Shown one piece after another: positions 1 to 8,490 of a DNA stretch of 64,000 nucleotides. The notes under the pieces are model-generated. The model worked only from the letters and a program-made list of their open reading frames with translations, had not been told where the DNA came from and did not search any database. The translations under genes and the position numbers were made by a program. The stretch's first letter is position 1. Each line of letters starts with the position of its first letter. The stretch comes from Halopseudomonas xiamenensis (GTDB lineage Bacteria; Pseudomonadota; Gammaproteobacteria; Pseudomonadales; Pseudomonadaceae): assembly GCF_014219065.1 (NCBI RefSeq), contig NZ_JACLGO010000020.1:19616-83615 (forward strand), in the 5' to 3' direction.

Positions 1-1647
1 GATCAGGTTGTCCGGCAGCGGCTGGCCCTCGGCGTCGGTGGCGCCGGACTGGTCGCCGGCGAGCAGGAACAGGTCCCACTCGAAGGCGGTGGCGGTCGGG
101 TCGGCGTGGTCTTCACGCCAGCGCAGGATCTGCCCGTGCTGGTTGTTTGGACGCGGGTTGGCAGCATCCACGGCAAAGCGCTCGCCGCGCTCGTGGTTGT
201 TGGTCAGGGTGACATACACCTCACGGCTGACCGGGTGTACTGCGACCCATTCCGGGCGGTCCATGGGCGTGGCACCAAGGATATCGGCGGCGCCCCTGGC
301 GTTCAGCAATACTGCCTGCTGGTCGGCAAAGCCGTTGGCGGCGGTCAGACCCTGCTCGCCCCAGATCAGCGGCAGCCACTGACCGCGACCGCCTTCGTCA
401 AAGCGCGCGGCGTACAGGGTGCCGCTGTCCAGCAGATCGCGGCTGGCGGCGGGGTTGGCCGGGTCATGGCGGCCAGCGGGGACGAACTTCCAGACGTATT
501 CACCCCGGGCATCGTCGCCGGAGTAGACCGCCATGCGTCCGTCATCGCCCAGCGATACCACGGAACACTCCCGGCTCAGGCGGCCCATGGCGGTGCGCTT
601 GATCGGTGTGCTGTCCGGGTCGAAGGGGTCGATTTCCACCACCCAGCCGAAGCGGTGCGGTTCGTTGACGTGGCCCTGGTGCGGCTGTTGCTCATCCGGG
701 GTGGCGTCAAACCGAGCGTCGACCGACTCCCAGGCGTAGTAGGCGCTGCGTTGGCCCTGGCCGATGCCGTAGCGTTGGTGGGTCGGTCGGCTGGCGTGAT
801 CGGCGGCGTTGCGGTTGACGAAGTAGTTGTGAAAGTTCTCTTCGCAGGTCAGGTAGGTGCCCCAGGGGGTGACGCCCATGGAGCAGTTGTTCAGGGTGCC
901 CAATACCGCAGTACCCGTCGGGTCGCTGGCGGTGCGCATGCGCTCATCACCACGCAACGGGCCGCTGATGCTCATGGGCGTCAGCGCGCTGATGCGTCTG
1001 TGGTAGCGTGAGCCCGATACCCGCTGCCACTGGCCGTCGGCATGGCGGCGGATCTCCAGCACGCTGACCCCGTGGGCAGCCTGTTCCTTGCGTACCTGAT
1101 CCAGCAGGCGCTGGCGACGGCCATCGGCCAGGTCGGTGTAGCTGAAGCCGTCCGTATGCAGGGTCGGGTTGATGTATTCGTGGTTGATTACCAGCAGGCC
1201 GTGTTCGTTGGGCGCATCTTCAAAGGGGAAGAAGTGCATACCATCGTGGTTGTCGCCGGCCTGCAGCAGTTGTGCCTGCCAGTCCTGGGAGGCGTCATCC
1301 AGCCAGACGGGCGCGTTGTCCAGTACCGCATCGCCCCAGCTGAAGAAGGCCTCGGCGCGGTAGCCGGGGGCGACCAGTACACGGTCGAAGTCGGCGCCGG
1401 TCTGCGCGGCCACGCCGGTAAAACCCAGCAGCGGGCCGGTGGCCGCTGTCGCGCCGGCGGGGGCGCGCTGGCACGCCACCAGGCTGCCACCGAACAGGCC
1501 GAAGGCGGCCAGGGCCAGCCCGCCCTTGAGCACCTGACGGCGGCTGCGGTTGATGATGCGCTCCAGATCGGTGGCCTGACTGGGGTTGAGTATGCGGTCG
1601 TCCACCGCCTGCAGGTCGTCGTGGTAATACTGGTGTTCCTGTCTCAT
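1..1647 (-). CDS. phoX: PhoX-family alkaline phosphatase (DUF839), 3' end cut by window edge
   Basis: A Tat-exported phosphatase of the PhoX family, which in known members uses Ca and Fe cofactors to release phosphate from organic phosphoesters in the periplasm or outside the cell. Translating the minus strand from the ATG at 1647 gives 549 open codons up to the window edge, so the C-terminus is missing. The N-terminus carries the twin-arginine motif SRRQVLKGG at about residues 34-42, followed by a hydrophobic stretch. Family-like segments follow, such as NHEYINPTLHTDG, GTYLTCEENFHNYF and RECSVV. The start lies 10 bp after the tonB stop, as the last visible gene of the operon. The role in phosphorus scavenging fits the upstream phytase and receptor. 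The family assignment is firm; the exact substrate is not known. Confidence 0.85.
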   Translation of the reverse strand, partial: MRQEHQYYHDDLQAVDDRILNPSQATDLERIINRSRRQVLKGGLALAAFGLFGGSLVACQRAPAGATAATGPLLGFTGVAAQTGADFDRVLVAPGYRAEAFFSWGDAVLDNAPVWLDDASQDWQAQLLQAGDNHDGMHFFPFEDAPNEHGLLVINHEYINPTLHTDGFSYTDLADGRRQRLLDQVRKEQAAHGVSVLEIRRHADGQWQRVSGSRYHRRISALTPMSISGPLRGDERMRTASDPTGTAVLGTLNNCSMGVTPWGTYLTCEENFHNYFVNRNAADHASRPTHQRYGIGQGQRSAYYAWESVDARFDATPDEQQPHQGHVNEPHRFGWVVEIDPFDPDSTPIKRTAMGRLSRECSVVSLGDDGRMAVYSGDDARGEYVWKFVPAGRHDPANPAASRDLLDSGTLYAARFDEGGRGQWLPLIWGEQGLTAANGFADQQAVLLNARGAADILGATPMDRPEWVAVHPVSREVYVTLTNNHERGERFAVDAANPRPNNQHGQILRWREDHADPTATAFEWDLFLLAGDQSGATDAEGQPLPDNLI

Positions 1648-1657
1648 GGTCTGCTCG

Positions 1658-2458
1658 TCATTCAATGCGGTAGCGGAAGGTGTTGCGCACGTCGTGAACG
1701 GCGACACGCTGGCCGTTGACCGTCCGTGGCTGGTAGCGGAAGGACTTGGCGGCGGCCAGCGATGGGCGTGCGAACAGCGGGTCGTCACAGGCGCCGTCGA
1801 CCACCTGCGGGTCGCTGACGCGACCGTCCTGGGTGACCGTGTAGCTCACCGTACAGTCGCCTTCCAGCCCGCGATCCAGTGCCCGCCGGGGATAGGTCGG
1901 GGGTTGCTTGCTGATCGGCTGGTACTGGGCAATGGCGGCGGCTTCGGCAGCGCGCCGTGCCGCCTCGGCGTCGGCCAGCGCCCGGGCTTCGGCCTCGGCG
2001 GCCAGGCTCTGCTGTTCCAGGGCATGCCGCTCGGCCAGTTCGCGTTGCTGCTGCTCCTGGCGGGCCTGCTCCTGCTGCCGCTGTCTTTCCTGTTCCTGCT
2101 GGCGCTGCTGTTCGGCCAGGCGTTGCTGTTCCAGACGCTCGCGTTCGTGCTGCTCTTCCAGTCGCTTGCGGGCGATCTCGGCCTGATCCACCTGCGGCTC
2201 CACCGGCGCTGGTGGTTCGGCTTCCACCACCGGTTCGGGCGGCGGTTCGGGTGCAGGCGCCAGGGGTTCTGGTACTGGGCTGGGCAGGCTGACCAGCTGC
2301 ATGACCATCACCGACGGCGGTGCGCTGGCTGGCGGCTCGGGTGACCAACTGCTGTAGAGCATCCAGAAGGCCCCGCCGTGCAGCAGCAGGGTGGCTGCGG
2401 CGGGCAGCAGCCAGCTTTCGCTGCGGTGGTGCCGGCGTGGTGTGATCAACTCGTTCAT
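1658..2458 (-). CDS. tonB: TonB energy-transducing protein of the phytase operon
   Basis: TonB-family protein of 266 residues that transmits proton-motive energy from an ExbB-ExbD motor to outer-membrane receptors. It shows one N-terminal membrane anchor (about residues 18-38), a proline-rich stretch (PEPLAPAPEPPPEP), then a long Gln/Glu/Arg-rich coiled coil (about 95-175). The C-terminal TonB domain has the typical YPRRALDRGLEG opening and ends NTFRYRIE. The long charged linker makes the middle resemble TolA, but the C-terminal domain is TonB-like. It lies 3 bp behind exbD and 10 bp before phoX, so it is very probably dedicated to the receptor encoded upstream. A second, unrelated tonB occurs at 37031-37942. 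Confidence 0.9.
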   Translation of the reverse strand: MNELITPRRHHRSESWLLPAAATLLLHGGAFWMLYSSWSPEPPASAPPSVMVMQLVSLPSPVPEPLAPAPEPPPEPVVEAEPPAPVEPQVDQAEIARKRLEEQHERERLEQQRLAEQQRQQEQERQRQQEQARQEQQQRELAERHALEQQSLAAEAEARALADAEAARRAAEAAAIAQYQPISKQPPTYPRRALDRGLEGDCTVSYTVTQDGRVSDPQVVDGACDDPLFARPSLAAAKSFRYQPRTVNGQRVAVHDVRNTFRYRIE

Positions 2459-2461
2459 GCG

Positions 2462-2902
2462 TCAGGGCGCCTCGGTAATCAGGCTCAGCCGGGTGATGCC
2501 GCCCTGTTGCAGGGCGGCCATGCCTTCGATCACCGCGCCGTAATCGGCATGGCGGTCGGCCCGGATGAATACCTGGGTCTCGGGTCGGGCGGCGACCAGG
2601 GCACCGATGCGCTGGCGCATATCCTCCAGCGAGTCGGCGCTGTCGGTGTACTCCTCGGTGTTCACCGTGTCGCCTTCATTCCAGTGGTAGTAACCGCCAT
2701 CATCTATCGACAGGGTGACAATATTGAGCGGGTCGTCATTGGCCAGCGTCTCGCTGGCGACCTTGGGCAGCTCGATCTGCACGCCCTGGGTGAGCATCGG
2801 TGCGGTGACCATGAAGATCACCAGCAGCACCAGCATCACGTCGATATAGGGCACCACGTTCATTTCCGAGTTGAGCGAGGCCTTGCGGCGATGCGGGCGC
2901 AT
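2462..2902 (-). CDS. exbD: ExbD/TolR-family biopolymer transporter
   Basis: ExbD of 146 residues, the proton-channel partner of ExbB. It has a short cytoplasmic N-terminus (MRPHRRK), one membrane segment at about 17-37 with the conserved aspartate context PYIDVMLVLLVIFMVTAPM, and a periplasmic domain. The periplasmic domain ends with the ExbD-like stretch VFIRADRHADYGAVIEGMAALQQGGI. A stretch of about 25 residues (NEGDTVNTEEYTDSADSLEDM) between the two halves looks like an insertion relative to short ExbD proteins. It starts 3 bp after the exbB stop and ends 3 bp before tonB, so the three genes are translated as a unit. Confidence 0.92.
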   Translation of the reverse strand: MRPHRRKASLNSEMNVVPYIDVMLVLLVIFMVTAPMLTQGVQIELPKVASETLANDDPLNIVTLSIDDGGYYHWNEGDTVNTEEYTDSADSLEDMRQRIGALVAARPETQVFIRADRHADYGAVIEGMAALQQGGITRLSLITEAP

Positions 2903-2905
2903 GAC

Positions 2906-3589
2906 TCAGTGCCCCGCCCGGTTGTGCAGGCGCCGGTGGAGGATGGTCGAGAACTCCTCGGCGAAGCTGTAATAGCGGTTGATCAGCCCTGCACTGCGCG
3001 CGGCGAAGCGGTTGTAGGCGATCACTGCAGGAATCGCCGCGAACAGGCCGATGGCGGTGGCGATCAGCGCCTCGGCAATCCCCGGCGCGACCGCTGCCAG
3101 GGTCGCCTGCTCAGTCTGCGACAGGCCGATAAAGGAGTTCATGATGCCCCACACGGTACCGAACAGGCCGATATAGGGGCTCACCGAGCCGACCGTGGCG
3201 AGGAACGGCAGATTTTTTTCCAGGCGTTCCTCTTCCTCGGCAATGGCCACGCGCATGGCCATCTGTACGCCTTCCATTACCGCGTCCGGTTCACTGTTCT
3301 GCTGCTGCAGGTGAGCGAACTCCTGATAGCCGGCGTGGAAGATGCCTTCGATGCCGGAGCCGTCGGCCTGTTGCTGTTGGTAGAGCTGCGCGAGGTCGGT
3401 GTCCTTCGAGCGGAAGCGCTGCTGGAAGTCGGTCAGCGAACGCCTGGCCGCACCCATCAGGCTGCTGCGCTGGATGATCAGGAACCAGGAGATCAGCGAC
3501 GCGAGTACCAGGGTCAACATCACCAGTTGCACCAGCAGGCTGGCTTCGGCAATCAGCGACCAGGGGGACAGGTTGTGAGTGGTTTCCAT
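2906..3589 (-). CDS. exbB: ExbB/TolQ-family proton channel protein
   Basis: MotA/TolQ/ExbB-type protein of 227 residues forming the pentameric channel of the TonB motor. It shows three membrane segments, at about 15-38, 130-155 and 170-195. The conserved core is TVGSVSPYIGLFGTVWGIMNSF followed by APGIAEALIATAIGLFAAIPAVIAYN. The start ATG at 3589 is preceded by GAGGAAG about eight bases upstream, which overlaps the phytase stop; the gap is 12 bp. TolQ is closely related, but no tolR, tolA, tolB or pal follows, and the neighbours exbD and tonB settle the assignment. Confidence 0.92.
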   Translation of the reverse strand: METTHNLSPWSLIAEASLLVQLVMLTLVLASLISWFLIIQRSSLMGAARRSLTDFQQRFRSKDTDLAQLYQQQQADGSGIEGIFHAGYQEFAHLQQQNSEPDAVMEGVQMAMRVAIAEEEERLEKNLPFLATVGSVSPYIGLFGTVWGIMNSFIGLSQTEQATLAAVAPGIAEALIATAIGLFAAIPAVIAYNRFAARSAGLINRYYSFAEEFSTILHRRLHNRAGH

Positions 3590-3601
3590 GGGTTGGCTTC
3601 C

Positions 3602-5563
3602 TCAATCCAGTTGCAGGGCATCGGCAATGGCTTGCCAGGGCACGTATTTGTAGTTCTGGTTGCCTTCGGGCATGCGCTTGCGGCCGTCCTGCACCATCAG
3701 CATACCGGCGCTCCAGGGGCCGCCGAGGTTGGCCGAGCTGACTTCCAGCCCGTCGGTTTCCGATACCCCGTCGATGCCCAGCTCGGCATTCAGGCCGATG
3801 CGGAAGCTGCCGCGCAGGGTGAAGGGTGGTTCGGCGTCGGTGACCACATAGCTGTCGTTGCCCTGGCTGGAAATCACCAGGTAGGGGCGATCCGGGTGCT
3901 GGTAGAGAGCCAGGCCTTCGATATCCGCCTCGACCGGACCGCCGACGCTTATCACCCGGGTCATCTCGGTGCTGGCATCCTCGCCGGCATCCAGTGCCCA
4001 GACCGCTTCGCCCTCTTCGCCGATGAACAGCCGCTGGCGCTGGTCATCCACCACGCAGCCCTCGGGCTGGCTGGCGACGGAGAACTCGCGTACCAGTTCG
4101 CCGTTTATTTCGCCGCTGTGGCCGTCCAGCCGGTACTGCAGGAAGCGGCCATCCTTGTCGTTGGCGATGGCGTAGAGGCGTCCGTCTGCCGCCCGGGCCA
4201 TGCACAGTCCGTAGATGTCTGCCAGCGGCGTGGCGATCTGGCCCAGCTCACGCAGCTCGCCCCCGGTCGGGTCGATGGCAAACAGGTGCAGGCTGTTATG
4301 GTCGCGGTTGCTGGCCACGGCCAGGTCAAGCTGCTGCTCGCCGAGCTGGAAGCCGCTGCGTACATCGACGTTGTTCAGGCGACCGACACGCAGGTACTGC
4401 AACTGTCGGCCCTGCAGGTCGTATACCGCCAGACCGTTGCGCTTGTCTGTGCCCAGCACTCGGGAACGGGCAGGGTCGCTGGGGTGCAGCCAGATGGCCG
4501 GATCGTCGGCGGCGTCACCGACACTGGGTACCGGTTCGGTCTGCACCAGTGGCTGGACTACTGGCAGCGGCTCGCTGTTGCGCAGCGCCGGATAGGGCCA
4601 ATCGAGTCGACTCTGGTACAGCTGGCCGTCGTCCCCATCGAGGATCAGCAGCTCGGCATGGCCGTCGCTGAGCCGTGCGGTCAGCCGCTCCGGCTCGACG
4701 CTGCCGTTCAGCTCCACCGGCTCCAGCGCCTGCCAGCCATCCTCGGTCAGCCGGTAGCTGTGCAGTCGGCGTGCCTCGGCATCCAGCGCCAGCAGGCCGC
4801 CGGGTACCACAGCCAGACCGGCGACCAACTCCTGCAGGCCGCCGAAGGGAGCCAGCATGTCCACCGGCTGGCGACCCAGTTCCGCCTCGGGGTGGGCGCC
4901 GTAGGCCCAGATGCCGACGCTTTCCTCGTTGACGTAGAGCAGGTGCTGCAGCTCATCTACCGCACAATGCTCGGCTTCCGGCGGCAGGCCGAGGCTGCGT
5001 ATATGGGCTGGCTGATTCAGCAGTTGACTAGCGCTGCCGACCAGCCACTGATCACCCTTGCCTTCCTCACCGATGACAAACAGATGCAGGTTGTGGGCGT
5101 CATCGCGGTACAGGCACAGGTTCTCGACACGGTATGCGCTGCTCGGCAGTACCAGTTTGTGGTGTGCGGTCAGGCTGCCGGCATCGGCTTGCAGCAGGGT
5201 CGGCTGTTGGCGTGCGGTCTCGGTGGTGGCGATCAGCAGTTGCCCATCCTGGACCCTTGCATCCAGGGTGCTGAAGTTGCCTGAGTGCTGTGCCAGCTGC
5301 TCGCCGTGCTGATCCAGCAGCCACAGGCCGTCGGCGTCGGCGGCCAGCCGCTGGCCATTATCCAGCAGCAGCCAGGATTCGGCGCGCTGGGCGTGGGCGG
5401 GGGGCCAGCTGTGCAGGGTGCCAGCGCTGGCCGGCTGTGGCTCGCTGGCCGGGGTCGGGGAGGCGACAGCAGTGGTTGCGCTGTCGTCTGCGCTGGAGCA
5501 GGCGCTGAGCAGACCGGACAGGGCCAGCGTGGCCAGTGTGGTCAAATGAAAACGGGGTGGCAT
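3602..5563 (-). CDS. Two-domain beta-propeller phytase, lipoprotein
   Basis: Predicted 3-phytase-type beta-propeller enzyme that releases phosphate from inositol hexakisphosphate. I start it at 5563, not at the longer upstream possibility: this ATG has AAGGA seven bases upstream and yields a clean lipoprotein signal (LATLALSGLLSAC, lipidated Cys about 22). The 653 residues are about twice the usual single-propeller length. The C-terminal half (from about 320) has the hallmark DDPAIWLHPSDPARSRVLGTDK and later AEPEGC-like and DIEGLAL blocks. The N-terminal half is a diverged propeller-like region without those calcium and phosphate motifs. Such dual-domain phytases are known in other bacteria. 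It sits between the receptor gene and exbB. Confidence 0.85.
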   Translation of the reverse strand: MPPRFHLTTLATLALSGLLSACSSADDSATTAVASPTPASEPQPASAGTLHSWPPAHAQRAESWLLLDNGQRLAADADGLWLLDQHGEQLAQHSGNFSTLDARVQDGQLLIATTETARQQPTLLQADAGSLTAHHKLVLPSSAYRVENLCLYRDDAHNLHLFVIGEEGKGDQWLVGSASQLLNQPAHIRSLGLPPEAEHCAVDELQHLLYVNEESVGIWAYGAHPEAELGRQPVDMLAPFGGLQELVAGLAVVPGGLLALDAEARRLHSYRLTEDGWQALEPVELNGSVEPERLTARLSDGHAELLILDGDDGQLYQSRLDWPYPALRNSEPLPVVQPLVQTEPVPSVGDAADDPAIWLHPSDPARSRVLGTDKRNGLAVYDLQGRQLQYLRVGRLNNVDVRSGFQLGEQQLDLAVASNRDHNSLHLFAIDPTGGELRELGQIATPLADIYGLCMARAADGRLYAIANDKDGRFLQYRLDGHSGEINGELVREFSVASQPEGCVVDDQRQRLFIGEEGEAVWALDAGEDASTEMTRVISVGGPVEADIEGLALYQHPDRPYLVISSQGNDSYVVTDAEPPFTLRGSFRIGLNAELGIDGVSETDGLEVSSANLGGPWSAGMLMVQDGRKRMPEGNQNYKYVPWQAIADALQLD

Positions 5564-5625
5564 GGGATAATCCTTGCTGCAGGGAAGCGGAGGCGCGGCA
5601 GGCACTGGCCCGCCGCACCGGTCAC

Positions 5626-8151
5626 TCAGAAGTGGGTCAGGGTCAGGCCGATCTTGTAGCTGGGTCCGTATTCCTCGTACTGGGCGTTGTAGCGGCGTTT
5701 GCCGGTGTAGACGTAATAGGATTCGTCGGTCAGGTTCTGCGCCTCGAAGAACAGTTGCAGGTTGTCGCGCAGGAAGTAGCTGGCGCTGAAGTCGACGAAT
5801 AGCTGGTCATCCACCTTGTAGTCGTAACGGGCGTCCAGCACGTCACCCACTTCGTCCAGGTAGTCGGACTTGTAGTTGGCCGACAGGCGCAGGCTGAGCT
5901 GGTCGTTCTCCCAGCCCAGGGTCAGGTTGCCGGTGATGTCGGACTGGCCGGGCAGGCGGATGCTGCGGCTGCGCATGGCGCCCAGATCCGGGTCGAACTG
6001 TTCGATATCGGCGTCGGATCGGGTGAAGGTGGTGTTGGCGTTGACCAGCAGCCCGTTCCATGGGGCGGGCAGCCAGCCGAACTTCTGCGAGTAGGCCAGC
6101 TCCAGACCGTAGACCTTGGCGCTGTCACCGTTGACTGAGGTGATGGCTTCGCTGAAGCCTGTGTATTCACCTGTGCCGGCGATGTCGGCGGTATAGATGA
6201 AGTTGTCGATATCCTTGTAGAACACGAAGGCAGATACCGCACCGGCACGACCCATGTAGTGCTCGATGCCGAGATCGAAGTTGGTTGACTCCAGCGGCTT
6301 GAGATCGGGGTTGCCGAACTCCGCCTCGTCGTCATCCAGTACGAAGCCGGGGAACAGCTGGCCGAAGGTCGGACGCACTACGCTGTTGGTCCAGGCGGCG
6401 CGGACTTGGGTCTTGTCGTTGAGCTGATAGATGGCGTGCAGGCCCGGCAGCCAGTGGTCATATTTCTTGCTGGTGTTGTTGGCGACGAACTCGCCCTGGT
6501 CCAGTCCGGTGCCTCGGGCCTTCATGCGTGTGCCTTCGTAACGCAGGCCGGCGATGATGCGCAGGTCGTCGATATCCAGGGTATTCATCACATAGGCGGC
6601 ATTGATGTCCTCCTCGATGGTGAAGTCGTTGATGCGCGACTCTTCCTCATCGTAGAAGTCGGCCCGATCCAGGCCGCTGACCAGGTCTTTCACTGCGCGG
6701 TCGGAAATTCGCGGCCCGAAGCGGCCCAGGCCGTAGTCGGCGGTGCTGCGGCTGAAGCGCGATAGATTCAGTTGAGCGTCGCTGAAACCCAGTTCGTCGA
6801 AGTCTTCGTAGACCCAGACATCCAGGTCGTTGTTCTTTTCCCGGCGGCTGAGCTTGCCGCCAAAGGCCAGCTGCGAGGGCAGGCCGCTCAGCTGAAAGTC
6901 ACGGGTCAGGTCGAGCTTGATGTTCTTCTCGGTATCGGTGGTGCGCTGCTTTTCCCATTCCACCTCGGTCAGGGTGAAGTTGTTCGGGTCGTAATAGTCT
7001 TGCCCGGCGCGCAGACGCGGCTTGCGTGTGCTGTCGTAGCCGATATTGCTGAAGTCATCATTGCCTTCGAAGGCGGCATTACCGATGCCGCCAGGGCTGT
7101 CCTCGCCGGCCTTGCTGTAGCCGGCCTGGGCGCTGAGTCCCCAGTCGCCGAGCTGGCGCTTGCCGCCAAACACGAAGCTCTTGACCTCCTGGGTCTCCTC
7201 GCGGGCCTTGAGCTCGCGACTGACCTCGGCATCGCCCAGCTCACCGGGCAGCTGTGGGTCGGCAAACTCGGTTACCAGACCCTGGCGTACCTCATCGTCC
7301 TTGTAGCGGCTGTACAGGCTGCGGAACCAGACCTCGCTGTGCTCGTCCGGGCGGTAGTCCAGGTTCAGGCCCAGGCCGGTACGCTCGCGGGTGATGTCGT
7401 AGCGGCGCTGCTCGACTTCTTCCAGCCGGTTGCCGTCATCGAAGTCCCAGGCACCGCCGGTTTCTACGTTGTCCGAGCCGAACTTCCGCTCCTGCCAGCT
7501 CAGCGCCGCAGCGATACCGAAGTTGTCCACACCATCGCCGATACTGAAACGGTTACTGAAGGCGCCGGACAGTTTGGGGCTGTTGTTGCCAGTGTTCTCA
7601 TCATGGCTGCCCTCGGCGCTGAGACTGTAGAACAGGCCGTCATGATCGAAGGCCGACAGGCTTTCCACCTCGATGGTGCCACCGAGGGAATTGGCGTCCA
7701 TGTCCGGGGTCAGGGTCTTGACTACCGACAGCGACTGCACCAGTTCGCTGGGCAGCACGTCCATGGCCACCGCGCGGCGGTCGCTCTCCGGGGCTGGTAC
7801 CAGGGTACCGTTGATGGTCACGCTGTTCAGATCCGAGCCCAGCCCACGTACCCGCACGAAGCGGCCTTCACCTTGGTCGCGCTCGACCGACAGGCCGGGA
7901 ATGCGCTGCAGCGCCTCGGCGGCGTTATCGTCCGGGAGCTGACCGATGGCGTCGGCATGCACCACGCTCTTGATGGTGCTGGCGCGGCGCTGGTCGTCCA
8001 GTGCCTGTTCCAGCTGGGCAGCCTGGCCGATCACATCGACGACCTCCGGCTGCTGTTGCTGTGCCGCCAGCGGCGCGCTTATAGCGATGGCCAGCGCCAG
8101 AGCGCTGAGGCGGAATCCGCTGTGACGGATGGTGATGTGTGCTGCGAACAT
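5626..8151 (-). CDS. TonB-dependent outer-membrane receptor, probably for phytate or a phosphate-bearing ligand
   Basis: Outer-membrane receptor of 841 residues. It has a signal peptide (about 1-30, ending APLAAQ), a TonB box-like VVDVIGQ just after it, and a plug domain with LPDDNAAEALQRIPGLSVERD and FVRVRGLGSDLNSVTING. A long beta-barrel follows, ending in a terminal phenylalanine (GLTLTHF) as expected for barrel insertion. The plug sequence resembles the TonB-Xanth-Caul subgroup of large receptors. GGGGAGGA precedes the start ATG. As first gene of an operon with a phytase, a private TonB motor and PhoX, its ligand is inferred to be phytate or a related organophosphate; iron-phytate is an alternative. 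Confidence 0.88.
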   Translation of the reverse strand: MFAAHITIRHSGFRLSALALAIAISAPLAAQQQQPEVVDVIGQAAQLEQALDDQRRASTIKSVVHADAIGQLPDDNAAEALQRIPGLSVERDQGEGRFVRVRGLGSDLNSVTINGTLVPAPESDRRAVAMDVLPSELVQSLSVVKTLTPDMDANSLGGTIEVESLSAFDHDGLFYSLSAEGSHDENTGNNSPKLSGAFSNRFSIGDGVDNFGIAAALSWQERKFGSDNVETGGAWDFDDGNRLEEVEQRRYDITRERTGLGLNLDYRPDEHSEVWFRSLYSRYKDDEVRQGLVTEFADPQLPGELGDAEVSRELKAREETQEVKSFVFGGKRQLGDWGLSAQAGYSKAGEDSPGGIGNAAFEGNDDFSNIGYDSTRKPRLRAGQDYYDPNNFTLTEVEWEKQRTTDTEKNIKLDLTRDFQLSGLPSQLAFGGKLSRREKNNDLDVWVYEDFDELGFSDAQLNLSRFSRSTADYGLGRFGPRISDRAVKDLVSGLDRADFYDEEESRINDFTIEEDINAAYVMNTLDIDDLRIIAGLRYEGTRMKARGTGLDQGEFVANNTSKKYDHWLPGLHAIYQLNDKTQVRAAWTNSVVRPTFGQLFPGFVLDDDEAEFGNPDLKPLESTNFDLGIEHYMGRAGAVSAFVFYKDIDNFIYTADIAGTGEYTGFSEAITSVNGDSAKVYGLELAYSQKFGWLPAPWNGLLVNANTTFTRSDADIEQFDPDLGAMRSRSIRLPGQSDITGNLTLGWENDQLSLRLSANYKSDYLDEVGDVLDARYDYKVDDQLFVDFSASYFLRDNLQLFFEAQNLTDESYYVYTGKRRYNAQYEEYGPSYKIGLTLTHF

Positions 8152-8490
8152 GGATTGATCCTCCCCTGGAAAAAGCGGCCTGTGCGGGCTTTCTGGGGAG
8201 GCAAGTTAGGTGGGGCAGATGTCAGTTATGTGACCAGGTTGTCATCAATAGTGGTGAAAAGTCAGGATATATGGGGTAACTGGTCGGTTTTGAGCTGATT
8301 TGACCCTTTCCCCTGGCCTTTCCTTGGTCATCTTCCGTTGTGAAGGCGCGGAATGAGTGGGGAACAGCAGTGCTGGCGGAGAAAAGGTGGCGTGCCTGAG
8401 CCCAGCGCGCTGAGCTGATATGACCCCGGGCGATGCAACAGCATTGTCATATGCAGCTGCTTAGCTGGCGAGCATGAACGGAGAACCATC
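8152..8490. other. Divergent intergenic region (339 bp)
   Basis: Region between the receptor operon (minus) and the GGDEF gene (plus). Apart from the candidate Pho box I see a GGGGAGGA ribosome-binding site for the receptor and GGAG for the GGDEF gene. No convincing small gene or terminator was seen. Both promoters must lie here. Confidence 0.5.
8219..8236 (-). promoter_or_regulatory. Candidate PhoB (Pho) box upstream of the receptor-phytase operon
   Basis: On the minus strand this reads TGGTCAC-ATAA-CTGACAT. The Pho box consensus is two CTGTCAT-type 7-mers separated by four AT-rich bases. The second half matches 6 of 7, the first 4 of 7, and the spacer is fully A/T. It lies 68 bp upstream of the receptor start. 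The match is imperfect, so it rests partly on the operon's phosphorus theme. Confidence 0.4.

Noticed and set aside
2378..5284. Long open frame on the plus strand (968 codons) through the phytase region
   Set aside because: It is antisense to phytase, exbB, exbD and part of tonB, all with firm family motifs. The sequence is rich in Gly/Gln/His/Val without any recognisable domain, as expected for a GC-rich shadow frame.
6772..8298. 508-codon plus-strand frame opposite the receptor gene
   Set aside because: Antisense shadow of the TonB-dependent receptor; no domain and no ribosome-binding site.
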